Shown here: positions 1 to 11,014 of the stretch, piece by piece
How the letters are laid out: every line of letters starts with the position of its first letter
How positions within the stretch are numbered: the first letter of the stretch is position 1
Source: Megascapheus bottae
Taxonomy: Eukaryota; Chordata; Mammalia; Rodentia; Geomyidae
Assembly (NCBI GenBank): GCA_024803745.1
Contig: JANJXV010000039.1
Location: 8,400,001-8,464,000, forward strand
Direction: 5' to 3'
DNA length: 64,000 bases
The notes under the pieces: model-generated
Seen by the model: the letters and a program-made list of their open reading frames with translations, nothing else
Databases searched by the model: none
Told to the model about the DNA's origin: nothing
Program-made: the position numbers and the translations under genes

Positions 1-112
1 CAAAAGAATGAGGTACAAGGAATGGTGTGAATTTGCCAGTAATAGCAGAGGTAGATAACTTTCCCAACTAAATCAATCCCCAAACTCAGGTTTAAAAGGT
101 ACCTTTCTTTTT

Positions 113-162
113 CTCCTTCCTTCCTTCCTTCCGTCCTTCCTTCCTTCCTTCCTTCCTTTTTC
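113..162. repeat. (CTTC)n microsatellite
   Basis: About eleven CTTC units with one CCGT interruption, at the tail side of the minus-strand SINE that follows. Confidence 0.85.
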
Positions 163-170
163 CCTTCCTT

Positions 171-400
171 TTTTTTTTTCCCTGTACTAGGGTTGAACTC
201 AGTGACTGGGCCCTGTTGCTAAGCTTCTTTTTGCTCAAGGCTAGTGCTCTACCACTCGAGCCACAACGCCACTTCTGGCTTTTTCTGAGTAGTTTATTGG
301 AGCTAAGAAACTCACAGACTTTCCTGCCCAGTCTGGCTTCAAACTGCAGACCCAGATCTCAGCCTCCTGAATAGCTAGGATTACAGGCATGATCACCCTC
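171..400 (-). repeat. Geo-B1 dimeric SINE
   Basis: Reads in reverse as the common element of this window: box-like GAACTCAGTGACTGGGCCC, TGCTCTACCACTCGAGCCAC and the B1-like TCTCAGCCTCCTGAATAGCT. Confidence 0.75.
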
Positions 401-454
401 CTCCTTAGCCCCCCTCCTCTCCCTCCCCCTCTCCTCCCCCATCTTCCTCCTTTT

Positions 455-1035
455 TTTGGTCGGTTGTGAGACTTGAACTCTGGGCTTGGGCGCTATCCTT
501 GAGCTCTTTAGCTTGAGGCCACCACCCTACCTTTGAGCTAAGCCCCACTTCCCATTTTTTGGAGGTTAATTGGAGATAAGAGTCTCAGGTCCTTTTGTGC
601 CCAGGCTCACTTTGAACCTTGATCCTCAGATCTCAGCCTCTTGAGTAGCTATGATTACAGGTGTGAGCCACCATGCCTAGTAGCGGCTGCTGCTACTGCT
701 ACTACTGCTTCCTCCTTCTCCTCCTCCTCCTCCTCCTCCTCCTCCTCCTCCTCTTCTTTTTCTTCTTCTTCCTCTTGTCCTCCTCCTCCTCCTCCTCCTC
801 CTCCTTCTTCTTCACCGGTACTAGGTCTTGAACTCAGGGTTTGGACACTGAACCTGAGCTTTTCCACTTAAGGCTGGCACTTTACCACTTAAACTATGCT
901 TTCACTCCCAGCTTTTTGGTGGTTTATGGGAGATAAAAATCCCATAGATTTTCCTGCCTGGGCTGGCTTTGAACTTCAATCTTCAAATCTCAGCCTCCCG
1001 AGTAGCTGGGATGACAGGCATGAGCACAGGTACCA
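455..1035 (-). repeat. Two Geo-B1 SINEs around a (TCC)n tract
   Basis: Copies at about 455-690 and 815-1035. A (CTC)n/(TTC)n tract at 711-813 lies between them, at the A-tail end of the second copy. Long Ser/Pro or Glu open frames here are products of the triplet repeat. Confidence 0.75.
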
Positions 1036-1083
1036 AGATGGAAGGACCCTTCTTTGTTGTGAGCTGTAGCTAAATGTAAGTTC

Positions 1084-1280
1084 CAGGGCTGGGAAGGTGG
1101 CTTAGTGGTAGAGTGCTTGCCTAGAATGCATGAAGCCCTGGGTTCGATTCCTCAGTACCGCATACACAGAAAAGGCCAGAAGTGATGCTGTGTCTCAAAT
1201 GGTAGAGTTCCAGCTTTGAGCAAACAAAGCTCAAAGACAGTGCCTAGGCCCTGAGTTCGAGCCCCAAGACTGGGGGTGGA
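1084..1280 (+). repeat. IDL-Geo SINE
   Basis: Full dimer: the ID-like monomer (GTGGCTTAGTGGTAGAGTGC, GGTTCGATTCC) followed by the Geo monomer ending GAGTTCGAGCCCC. Both monomers keep box A/box B-like motifs. Confidence 0.8.
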
Positions 1281-1654
1281 GGTGGAAGTTCCATCAGCGT
1301 GTCTAATCTCATTATTGCCTGCTTTCCTCCCATTTCATTTAGCTAAGAGCCCTTTTATCTTCAAGGACCCATTAACATGTCATGGATCTTTTCAAATGCT
1401 GGTAGCCTGCCTAGTAATTACCAATTTCCTTCTGGACTTTTATTTTCCTTGCTAGTGTTCAAAATGGTATCATGAAGATCCTTGGAATGAAATGCTTTCT
1501 TCCTTGCTGGATCAATTCCAGAGTTTGAATTTCTGGAAACCTATGCTTGGATCAGCAGTTGGGGTTTCTAGTCAGGCTGCCCAGTCCTTTCTAGAAAGTT
1601 CATTCCCATATTCCCATTTCCCTATCAGTCACGGTGAATGGAACTTTATTTTAT

Positions 1655-2112
1655 TTATTTTTATTTTTTTGGTCTATCATAGGGTTTGAACTCAGGGCCT
1701 GGGCGCTGTCCCTGAGCTCTTCAGGCAGTGCTCTACCACTTTAGGCCACGGTGCTACTTCTGGTTTTCTGTTGGTTATAAGAGTCTTCTGGACTTTCCTG
1801 CCTGATCTGGCTTCAAACTGTGATCCTCAGAGCTCAGCCTCCTGAATAGCTAGGATTATAGGCATGAGCCACTGGTACCCAGCTGAACCCCAGAAATCAC
1901 GCTTGCACTTAGGGCCTTGGAGTCTTGCTTATTTTTTTTCTTCTGTCAAGTCTGGCTCTTGACTACTTGAGCCACAGCTCTGCCTCTGGCATTTTGATGG
2001 TTCCTAAGTGTTAAGCATCTCATGGACTTTCCTGTCCAGGCTGGCTTCAAACCACAATCCTCTGGATTTCAGCTTCCTGAGTATCTAGGATCACAGCTGT
2101 GAGCCATCTGCA
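1655..2112 (-). repeat. Two Geo-B1 SINEs
   Basis: Copies at about 1655-1885 and 1925-2112 in reverse; the second is diverged. Confidence 0.7.
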
Positions 2113-2439
2113 CTTGGTTAAGGTCAGCTTTTTAATTTTAGCAGCTATGGTGGGTATGTAGTGGTATTTCACTGTGGCTTGCATCTGTATTTCCTTAATG
2201 ACTAATGGTGTTAAAAAAAAAAAACTTCACATGCTTATTATGGTCCATTAGTGTCTCTTTTGCATAGTGTCTGCTCCCAAATCTCATGGCCATTTAAAAA
2301 ATTAGGTTATTTATTTGCTTTCTATTTCTCTTTTAGTTTTTGCAGAGTTAGGGTTCAATCCAGGGCCTTGCACATCTTAGGTAAATGTTTTTATCTCTGA
2401 GCCACATCCCTAGCCGCTATTTGTCTGATTTTTTTTTTT

Positions 2440-2921
2440 TTTTAAGAATGAGGGGCCAACATTGGGTGAGGCTTGAACTCAGAGGCTCAGGATCTCATTT
2501 TGTTTTGTTTTTGCTGTTTGTTTGCTAGAGGCTGGGGCTCTACCACTTGAGTCAGGCCTCCACTTCTAGTTGTTGTGCTAGTTAATTGGAGTTAAGTTTC
2601 TCACAGTTTCTTTCTGAGGCTGGCTTCAAACCTTGATCCTCCAGCTTCCTGAGTAGCTAGGATTATTTACAGGCGTGAGATACCAAGCTTGGCTGTCTGT
2701 TGGGTACAGCTACCATGAGCCCATCTTTGATCCCTCAACTACTTGAGCCAAGGCGCCACTTCCAGCTTTTTCTGTGTATGTGGTGCTGAGAAATCAAACC
2801 CAGAGCTTCATGCATGCTAAGCAAACGCTCTACCACTAGGGCACGGTCTTAGCCATCCTCCTTTTTCATCCTTTTCATCCAAAGGCTGTGTGTGATCATG
2901 GATATACACTCACGTGTGCAG

Positions 2922-2954
<33 letters not shown>

Positions 2955-3210
2955 GGCGCAGAGAATAGCTCAGGTGTTTCTTCTGTCGTCCCAATATCAG
3001 GGTTTTTGTTGTTGTTGTTGTTTCCACCAGTCCTTGGGCTTGAGCTCAGGGCCTGAGCACTGTCCTTGGGCTTTCTCAAGGCTAGAGCTCTACCACTTGA
3101 GCCACAGCGCCACTTTTGGCTTTTTCTATGTATGTGGTACCGAGGAATCGAACCCAGGTCTTCATGCATGCTAGGCAAGCACTCTACCACTAGGCCAAAC
3201 TCTCGGCCTC
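2440..3210 (-). repeat. SINE cluster with (AC)n
   Basis: Geo-B1 at about 2440-2700, IDL-Geo fragment at 2740-2860, (AC)n at 2924-2952 and IDL-Geo at 3015-3210. An ID-only remnant lies at 2335-2415. Confidence 0.7.
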
Positions 3211-3924
3211 CACTTCTTACTTCTTACATGGTACGGTGAACACGTGTCCAGTCCTGACCTCACTGCCCAGCCCTGGAAGCTCCTCTGTTTGGGGTAGATG
3301 GAGAGGCCATGGAGACCCATGGGTGTGTGCTTCTGTGAGGATACTGGGGCTTGAACTCAGGACCTTGGGTTTCCACATTGCCCCAAATTAGGACTTTCTG
3401 CTTTGCAGACAGGACAAGCCAGGCTCTGAGGCTCCCTGCAGACTCCCAGCCCTCCTCTGCCCCCACCAGCCAGCACCCCACTTCTGTCATCCTGTGACCA
3501 GTATCCAACTTCCCCTTTGTCTGGAGATCTGGGGCGTGGGGAGGGTGGGCGGTGATGGGGGCGGAGGTGGAGGGGCCTCCTGCAGCTGACTCTTTTGCCT
3601 GTACCACAACCTCAGGTTCCTCCTTCTCCAGCCTTGGCCTTGGCAGCCATTGGGGGTGAGAAGTTCCTGTCTCCTCCCAGCTGCTTCCTCATTTGGTGCC
3701 ACTGCCTCTGCCTGCCCCACCGCTGTCCAGAGGTCATCCACACGGCTCTGGCCTCTGGAAGAGGCTCTTCTGTGAATCTTCTCTCTCCTCCTCCTCTTCC
3801 TCCGTTTTCTCTTCCATCTTCCTTCCTTCCTCCTAACAGTCAAATACCTGGTGTTGTTGGTTTTGTCTTTTGGGGGGTGGGGGCAGGTAGATCTTGGGTT
3901 CCTTTTCTTTTCTTTTCTCCTTTG

Positions 3925-4365
3925 CCAGTCCTGGGGCTTGAATTCAGGGCCTGGGCATTGTCTTTGGACTTGTTTTTTGTGGGTTATGGGGCCTGAACTC
4001 TGGCCCTGTGCACTGTCCCTGAGCTCTGCAGCTCAAGGCTACCACCCCACTCTTGAGCCAAGCCCCACTTCCCACTTTCTAGAGGTTAATTGGAGATAAA
4101 AGTCTCAGGTCCTTTTGTGCCCCAGCTTGCTTTGAATCTTGATTCTTAGATCTCAGCCTCCTGAGCAGCTAGGATTATAGGTGGGAGCCACCAGGCCTGG
4201 CTGTCCTTGAACATTTTTTGCTCCAGGCTAGAGCTCTGCCACTTGAGCCACAGAACCACTTCCAGCTTTTGCTATGTATGTGGCACTGAGGAATCAAACC
4301 TGGGTCTTCGTGCATGCTAGGCAAGTATTCTACCACTAGGCCAAACTCCCTGCCCCTTGGGTTTC
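3925..4365 (-). repeat. Composite of Geo-B1 and IDL-Geo SINEs
   Basis: A Geo fragment is interrupted near 3970 by a diverged Geo-B1 copy (to about 4200), followed by a Geo and ID-like stretch to 4365. It looks like nested insertion. Confidence 0.65.
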
Positions 4366-4564
4366 ATTTCTACCCTCCCTTGCTGTGTGACCTTGGGTAA
4401 ATGTCTTTACCTCCCTGTTAAATAAGAACATCTATCTCAGATGAAGGTTTGGGTACAACATGATTTAATGCTTGGGGCAGGGTCCAGCATGCATGCCACA
4501 AGCTGATGGCTCACCTTAGGAGCCAGGGACATCACAAAGCTTTTAATTACAAAATGATGATTAT

Positions 4565-4774
4565 TGTAGGGAGCCTGTCATCCTAGCTACTCGGGAGGCT
4601 GCAATCTGAGGATCACAATTCAGAGCCAACCTTGGAAGGAAAGTTCATGAGACTCCCATTTCCAATGAACTAGCAAAAAACCAACAGTGGAACTGTAGCC
4701 CAAGTGGTAGAGCACCAGCTTTGAGCAGAAAAAGCCAAGTGAGAACCGAAGATTTTGAGTTCAAGCCTTAGTAT

Positions 4775-4810
<36 letters not shown>

Positions 4811-5110
4811 CGATAATTACGGCAGATTCTTAGGAAAAGCTGACAGGCTATATTCTAGGAACTTTGAAGGGCCAGGAGTTTGGCCTAGTGGTAGAGTGCT
4901 TGCCTAGTATGCACAAAAACCTAAGTTCGATTCCTTGGTACCACACAGAAAAAAGCCGGAAGTGGTTCTGTGGCTCAAGTGGTAGAGCTCCAGCCTTGGG
5001 GAAAGTCCAAGGACAGTGCTCAGACCCTGAGTTCAAGCCAGGACTGGCAAGAAAGGAAGAAATAAAGGAAAGAAGGAAAGAAAGAAAGAGAGAAAGGGAA
5101 GCCCAGAGAG
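4565..5110 (+). repeat. B1-Geo with (CA)n tail, then IDL-Geo with (GAAA)n tail
   Basis: B1-Geo at 4565-4775 ends in (AC)n, 4776-4807. IDL-Geo at 4868-5055 ends in GAAA/GGAA repeats to 5100. Confidence 0.75.
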
Positions 5111-5227
5111 GCTGAGTGACTAGCTCAAGTTACCCAGCCAGGAAGAGACAAAGCAGATTTCAGTCCTGTCCCAGTGACCTCTGACTTTTCCTATTGAGCA
5201 GTTAGGTCCGGTGAGTCTGATTTTTTT

Positions 5228-5425
5228 TTGGGGGGGCAGTCCTGGGGCTTGAACTCAGGGCCTGGGCTCTGACCCTCAGCCTCTTTGTGCTCAAGGCATT
5301 CTACCACTTGAGCTACAGCACCGCTTCCAATATTAGCGAGAACAGTCTCATGGACTTTGCTGCCTAGGTCTGCTTCAAATCTCCATCATGAAATACCTTC
5401 CCAAGTAGCTAGGATATGGGCACCC
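5228..5425 (-). repeat. Geo-B1 SINE, diverged
   Basis: Reverse copy ending about 90 bp before the TYROBP PU.1-like site, so the conserved promoter is short. Confidence 0.65.
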
Positions 5426-5515
5426 AGCAGGTCTGCTTCTCTCTTTCTGGTGTTTTCTGTCTGTCCCTCCTCCTCTCAGCCTGTCCCCTCCCCCTCTTGC
5501 CACAACCCATTTCAG

Positions 5516-5523
5516 ACTTCCTC
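5516..5523 (-). promoter_or_regulatory. TYROBP: Candidate PU.1/ETS site in TYROBP promoter
   Basis: The plus strand reads ACTTCCTC, so the minus strand reads GAGGAAGT, the purine-rich core preferred by PU.1. It lies 78 bp upstream of the TYROBP ATG in a pyrimidine-rich, TATA-less stretch. TYROBP is a myeloid/NK gene, and PU.1 control would fit, but an 8-bp match is weak alone. Confidence 0.45.
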
Positions 5524-5593
5524 CTTCTCCTTCGACGCCACGTTAACATCCCACTGGCCCCTGGACTGGGGTGTCCAGTAGCGCCCTGATATC

Positions 5594-6573
<980 letters not shown>

Positions 6574-6671
6574 GCCTGAACCACGCCCTGATACCTGGAG
6601 CCAGCCATTCCCCATGCTCACCCGGGAATGCCTTCCTACACCCACCAAGATACGGGGCCACCAGATGCCCA

Positions 6672-6677
6672 AATAAA
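6672..6677 (+). terminator. TYROBP: TYROBP poly(A) signal
   Basis: AATAAA 98 bp after the TYROBP stop, within AAATAAATAA. The 3'UTR is therefore only about 120 nt. Confidence 0.85.
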
Positions 6678-6776
6678 TAATGGATCACAAAACATAGTAT
6701 TGTCTCCTGGGCTGAGGGATTGGGGATGTGTGAGTGCCTAAGAGGGGAGTCTTGAATCCAGAAAAGAAGATACCTT

Positions 6777-6782
6777 TTTATT
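6777..6782 (-). terminator. HCST: HCST poly(A) signal
   Basis: TTTATT on the plus strand is AATAAA for the leftward HCST transcript, 113 bp beyond its stop. It lies 99 bp from the TYROBP signal, so the two 3' ends almost meet. Confidence 0.8.
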
Positions 6783-6895
6783 GCCTTATTCCAGTGCTCC
6801 AATGTGAGAGACAGAGACAGAGAGACAGAGATGGAGAGAGCGAATGTGGGTCGCTCTTAGGCCAGCTCCACGGTCCAGGGTGAGAAGGTCAGAGG

Positions 6896-8153
6896 TCAGT
6901 GCTTGATCCTCCGGCCTGGCATGTTAATGTAGAGTTTGCCGTCTCCTGGTGTGTAGGGAAGAAAAGCCTACAGCCTGACCGCCACCCACTCTCCACTTCG
7001 CTGTGGGGACCCCCTGTTTCAGGGGCTTCCTTAGGGTGGGGTGGGGGTTCCCCGGCACCTCCCTTAGGGTTTCCCCAGTCCCTCCTCCAGGGTTTCCCCT
7101 GGGGTCTCCCTCTATGGGGACCCCCTCCTCCCTAGGGACACCATCTGCTCTTCAGGGCCCCACCCCAGCCCTACCTTCACCCTGGGGAGATCGACGGCCA
7201 TGTGAGCGAGCGCAGGCAAACACCACCCCTACCATGACCAGGGACACGACGGCATCTGCTACCAAGAGGCCAGCCAGCAGCGGCAGGGACAGGGAGCCAC
7301 ACATGGAACAGGAGCCTGAAGGGTGGGGCCCAGGCCAGGAGCCACTGAGGGGGGGCACTGCCTCCTGGGGGCGGGGGCTAGGCTCTGACCAGTGGGAGGT
7401 CAGAAGGGCTGGGGGGGGGAGTGGATCATCCCCCTAGGAGGCAGGTAGACCCCCGTCTTCTGAGATTGGGGAATGAAAGGAGAAGTGGATGCTGAGAGAT
7501 TCTGGGGGTGCCAGTGAAAAGCAGGGTGGGGGACACTGGGCACTGGGAAAATGGGGTTACGAACAGTGTGGAGTCACAGATGACAAGATGGCAACTGGAA
7601 AGAGCTGCAGAGCCTCTGGGGGCTTTGACTGGTGGTCAGGAGGTGAGCCTGACCTCTAGAGAGCTCTGGGTCCTAGAGGTTCGCATTAGGGATGGGAATC
7701 ATACCAGAATGAAAGGCAAAGGCCTGAAGAAAGGGGCTCAGAGTCTCTCACCTGGGGTTGTCTGAGCTGCAGCTACTGTGGGAAGACACAAGCAAAGAGG
7801 AAAGAGGGAGGAGGTTGTCCCCACAGTTGGCGGCAGAGAGGGGGCTGGGTGATGCAGGATGGGGCTCTCCCAAGGACACAGGCTTGAGGCAGGAAGTAGG
7901 AAGTGGGGCTATGACCCAGCCATGACTGACAGGGCTCCAGGGCTCTCCTCCCACATCCCAAGGCCCCAGGCCCAGTGGGTCCTCAAGGAGGAAGGGTCCC
8001 AGGGAGGAAGGACTAACCCTCAGCACCCCATGCCTTCAGAGGGCACCTCTTCCCCTCCCCCCATCCCCAGCAAGTCCCAAGGCCTGCCACTCTCATCCTG
8101 CTGACTTTACCTGGGAGCAAAAACAGGAGCAGGAGGTAGTCTGGACATGCCAT
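6896..8153 (-). CDS. HCST: Hematopoietic cell signal transducer (DAP10), 4 exons
   Basis: Transmembrane adaptor of NKG2D; recruits PI3K p85 and GRB2. Coding exons in transcript order: 8153-8111, 7775-7752, 7315-7181, 6945-6896. Frame is kept throughout and the product is 83 aa. Exons 1-2 encode the leader ending VAAAQTTPG. Exon 3 encodes the dimerisation cysteines (SCSMCGS) and the transmembrane helix with its conserved aspartate ([14 protein letters not shown]). Exon 4 carries YINM, the PI3K-binding motif. With the acceptor after 7316 the stalk is short (TTPGSCS), as I recall for mouse. An in-frame acceptor 42 nt upstream (exon end 7357) would add 14 residues, the length of the human stalk. 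The C-terminus reads PGRRIKH before TGA at 6898-6896, three residues past the usual PGRG end. Promoter diverges from NFKBID. Confidence 0.95.
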
Positions 8154-8235
8154 GGTGGGTGGCCTGAAGAGACTGTGGTCCCAGAAGTCCTCAGAGATAA
8201 ACGGATGTTGCTCTGCCAGTGGCAAGGCCACCTGC

Positions 8236-8244
8236 TTCCGGTGT

Positions 8245-8276
<32 letters not shown>

Positions 8277-8609
8277 GGTGTCTTATGATTGTCTTTGGGG
8301 AACAAATGGAGGGAGGAGGTCAGAGATGGAGTGTCTTTTTTTCTTTTATTTTGTGCCAGTTCTGGGGCTTGAATTCAGAGCCTGGGTGCTGTCTCTTAGC
8401 TTTTTCATTCATGACTGGCATGATTTACTGACCACTTAAGCCACAGCTGGTTCATTGGCAATAAGTCTCATAGACTTTCCTGTCTCAGCTGGCTTTGAAC
8501 AGTGATCGTCAGGTGCAAATCCGAGAGCTGACAACTTAAGGCTCCTACCTAAAGCCAAAAGACTGGGTGCAATCACCAAGGAAGTGCATACAGACAGTGG
8601 ACACTCCAT

Positions 8610-8655
<46 letters not shown>
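8236..8655. repeat. (GT)n, Geo-B1 SINE and (CA)n
   Basis: (GT)n at 8240-8277, a reverse SINE at about 8330-8540 and (CA)n at 8612-8654, all within 500 bp upstream of HCST exon 1. The two dinucleotide tracts are inverted relative to each other. Confidence 0.75.
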
Positions 8656-8659
<4 letters not shown>

Positions 8660-8828
8660 AGGAGGAAGCAGCTGGTGAAGGAGGAGACCCAGGGAAGTTT
8701 TGACCCAGGAGCAATGTGGGCAGGAAAGTTAATGTTGAGGTAGGTCACCATGGGAATTCCTACCAGTGGTCGTCACCCATAGCACACAGCAAAGCAGTCA
8801 GTGGATTATTTTAAATGATAAATAAATA

Positions 8829-9715
8829 GTGCTGGGCATGGTAGCTCGTTCCTTTCAATCCAAGTTACTCAAGAGGCTGAGATCTGAGGATCGTTATTCA
8901 AAGTCAGGGAAGACAGATCCAAGAGACTCCTCTCCAATTAACCAGCAAAGAATTAAGAGGTGTGGCACAAGTGATAGAATGCCAGTCTTGAGTGAAAAAG
9001 CCAAGAGAATCCAGGCGCTGGTGGCCTATAATCCTAGTTACTCAGGAGGCTGAGATCTGAGTATCATGGTTCAAAGCCAGCCTGGGCAGGAACATCCATG
9101 AGACTCTTATCTCCAATGAACCACCTAAAAGCTAGAAGTGGAACTGTGGCTGAAATAGAGTGCTAGCCTTGAACACAAAAACTCAGGGACAAAGCTGGGT
9201 GCAGTGGTTCACGCCTGTAATCCTAGCTACTCAGGAGGCTGAGATCTGAGGATCTGGGTTCAAAGCCAGCCCAGGCACTAAAGTCCATGAGATTCTTATC
9301 TCCAGAAAACCAGAAGTGGAGCTGTGGCTCGAGGGGAAGGGCGGTAGCCTTGAGCTGAAGAGCTCAGGGACAATGCCCAGGCCCAGAGTTCAAGTCTCAG
9401 GACCCACCAGAAAACAAAAACAAAAAAGATCCTCTGAACAGATGGGATTAATTAAAAAGAAAGGAAGCCCGGCACCAGAGACTGGTGGTTCTCTCCTAGC
9501 TATTCAGGGGGCTGAGATATGAGGATCATAGTTTGAAGCCAGCCCAGGCAGAATAGTTCGTGAGACTCTTTATCTCTAATAAACTACTCCAAAAAAAAAA
9601 AAAAAAAAAGCTGGAAGTGGCAATGTGGCTCAAATGGTCGCGCACTCGCCTTGAGCACAAAAACGCTCAAGGACAGCACCAGTCCCTGAGTTCAAGTTCC
9701 ACAGGTGAAAAGAAA
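8829..9715 (+). repeat. Tandem cluster of four B1-Geo SINEs
   Basis: Four same-orientation copies at about 8829-9010, 9010-9190, 9192-9420 and 9460-9715. Each begins with a GGTGGCTC/CTATAATCC B1-like head and ends with a Geo monomer. They occupy most of the HCST-NFKBID spacer. Confidence 0.75.
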
Positions 9716-10179
9716 CGAAACTCAGTATGTGAAAAGATTTGCGTTGTGGCAGGAGAGATCTGAGTCTCCTATTGCACCTTTCCTTACTAGTGGGCCTTTT
9801 TCCTCCCTGGAGGCTAGGGGCCAGACCCTGGGGTCCCCTTCTTTCTCCTAGGACCCCAGGTACACTGCTGTACCTCCCTTAATCAGGGCCTCCAGCCTCA
9901 CCTCCCCTGAGCAGAGACTTCAGGTCCACCCCCCCCCCCGACCTTTCTGAAGGCTGGCACTTTAGGTCCTTCAAACCAAAGCCTGGGACCCCCCCCCCAC
10001 ACCTCAACTTCCTCTTTCAGGGGAGCCCCGCCCTTTGCCCACTCTGACATTGAGCTTTGTGAAGCGAGGCGCTGGGGACTCCCAGGTCGATGGGCGGGGC
10101 CCGGCCCACGGATGGGCGGGGCCACGACCTCATTTTAAAAACTCATGGCGCGGAACCCGAACCCCCAGATCCCGGACCC

Positions 10180-10289
10180 GGCTAGGCGGCTGTGCTGAGG
10201 CCGGGGTGGGGAGGAAGGCACGAGGCTGGCGCAGCGCCGGGGGGCCCGCGGCCCTGGGGGCCCTCAGTCCCTGCCCAGGAACCCCCGAG
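10180..10289 (+). other. NFKBID: Presumed NFKBID first (5'UTR) exon; 5' end uncertain
   Basis: The strong donor CCCGAG|GTAAGA at 10289/10290 in the CpG island, followed by the exon 2 acceptor at 11706, suggests a first exon ending here. The 5' end cannot be read from sequence; a TTTTAAAA element at about 10133 is a possible TATA-like box. In the frame that continues into exon 2, the exon contains a TGA and then no ATG, so it does not supply an obvious start codon. Confidence 0.5.
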
Positions 10290-10419
10290 GTAAGAGATGG
10301 GGCGTGGACTCGCTCAGAGCTGCTTTCGAGCTCCGGGCTGGGGCGCTGCCGCCGGAGCCCCAGCTCCGCACAGGCTCGTCCGCCTTCGAGGCGCGAACCC
10401 CGGCTCCCAGCCTCCCGCA

Positions 10420-10560
10420 GTGGCTCGGGATTTTCCATGGTGGTTCGTGGGAGGTCCAGCGTCTCACGGGCACTCGTGTCCGGGCTGGCTTCGCACCACG
10501 ATCGTCCAGCGCTCAGCGTCCCCAGGAGCCGGGATGACAGGCGCGCGCGAGCTCCAGCTC
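10420..10560 (-). repeat. CpG-rich B1-type SINE remnant inside CpG island
   Basis: In reverse it follows the usual copy: GGTGGTTCGTGGGAG, GTGTCCGGGCTGGCTTCGCA, CAGGAGCCGGGATGACAGGC. Positions that are TpG/CpA in other copies are often CpG here. Confidence 0.65.
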
Positions 10561-10864
10561 CGTTCTTGAGCGCCGATGGCCGGCGGGAGGCTGGGCTCTG
10601 GGGTTCCTGAGAGACAGAACCGGAGCACCGAGTGGGGTGTGAAAGCCGGGGTACCCCACTGTTTGTGTGGGAGGGCAGCGAGCCCGCCCCAATCCGGATG
10701 GGGACCGCCGAGCGGTGGGACCCCGGGGTGCATTCCCGGGGTGCCCCGCCTCCGAGGCCGGACCCCGAGGGTCCACGCTGACCGTGAGTGACCTCGTCTC
10801 AGGCGAGGGGACTTCCCAGGACACGCCCCCCCTCCCTGCCGAGACAGCCGTGCCCGGGAGGCGC

Positions 10865-10874
10865 GGGAATTCCC
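10865..10874. promoter_or_regulatory. NFKBID: Candidate NF-kB site
   Basis: GGGAATTCCC is a palindromic match to the kB consensus GGGRNWYYCC, of the type favoured by p50 and p52 dimers. It sits in the NFKBID CpG island, 576 bp after the exon 1 donor. NFKBID is known to be NF-kB inducible, so feedback control is plausible; occupancy is not shown. Confidence 0.5.
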
Positions 10875-11006
10875 CCGCCGGCGGGGACTCCACGCGCCCG
10901 GCCTGCGCGCGCCGCCCCCCGCGGGACACCTGCCCGCCGCGCGGCGGGGGGCGGGGCCGGGAGCGGAAGCCGGACGTGGAAGATTCCCTTGCGTGGGGGA
11001 GCGCCG

Positions 11007-11014
11007 TGACGTCA
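11007..11014. promoter_or_regulatory. NFKBID: Palindromic CRE
   Basis: Full TGACGTCA octamer flanked by CpGs at the distal edge of the CpG island. It could bind CREB/ATF or AP-1 family dimers and may mark a second start region downstream of exon 1. Confidence 0.5.

Larger units (their letters stand above)
1..5515. other. Intergenic, repeat-rich, upstream of TYROBP
   Basis: No exon recognised. SINEs and simple repeats (listed separately) cover more than half. The stretches 1285-1650, 2110-2330, 3215-3900 and 4365-4560 look like unique sequence without convincing coding potential; 3215-3850 is the longest non-repeat piece and could hold regulatory DNA, but nothing specific can be shown. In human the next gene on this side is LRFN3; none of its coding sequence is present. 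Confidence 0.7.

Noticed and set aside
1084..1280. tRNA gene (box A and box B present)
   Set aside because: These motifs belong to SINE copies that recur dozens of times; none folds obviously into an intact tRNA with an anticodon loop.
1..5500. LRFN3 coding sequence
   Set aside because: It is the expected neighbour, but no leucine-rich repeat or FnIII coding segment is present.
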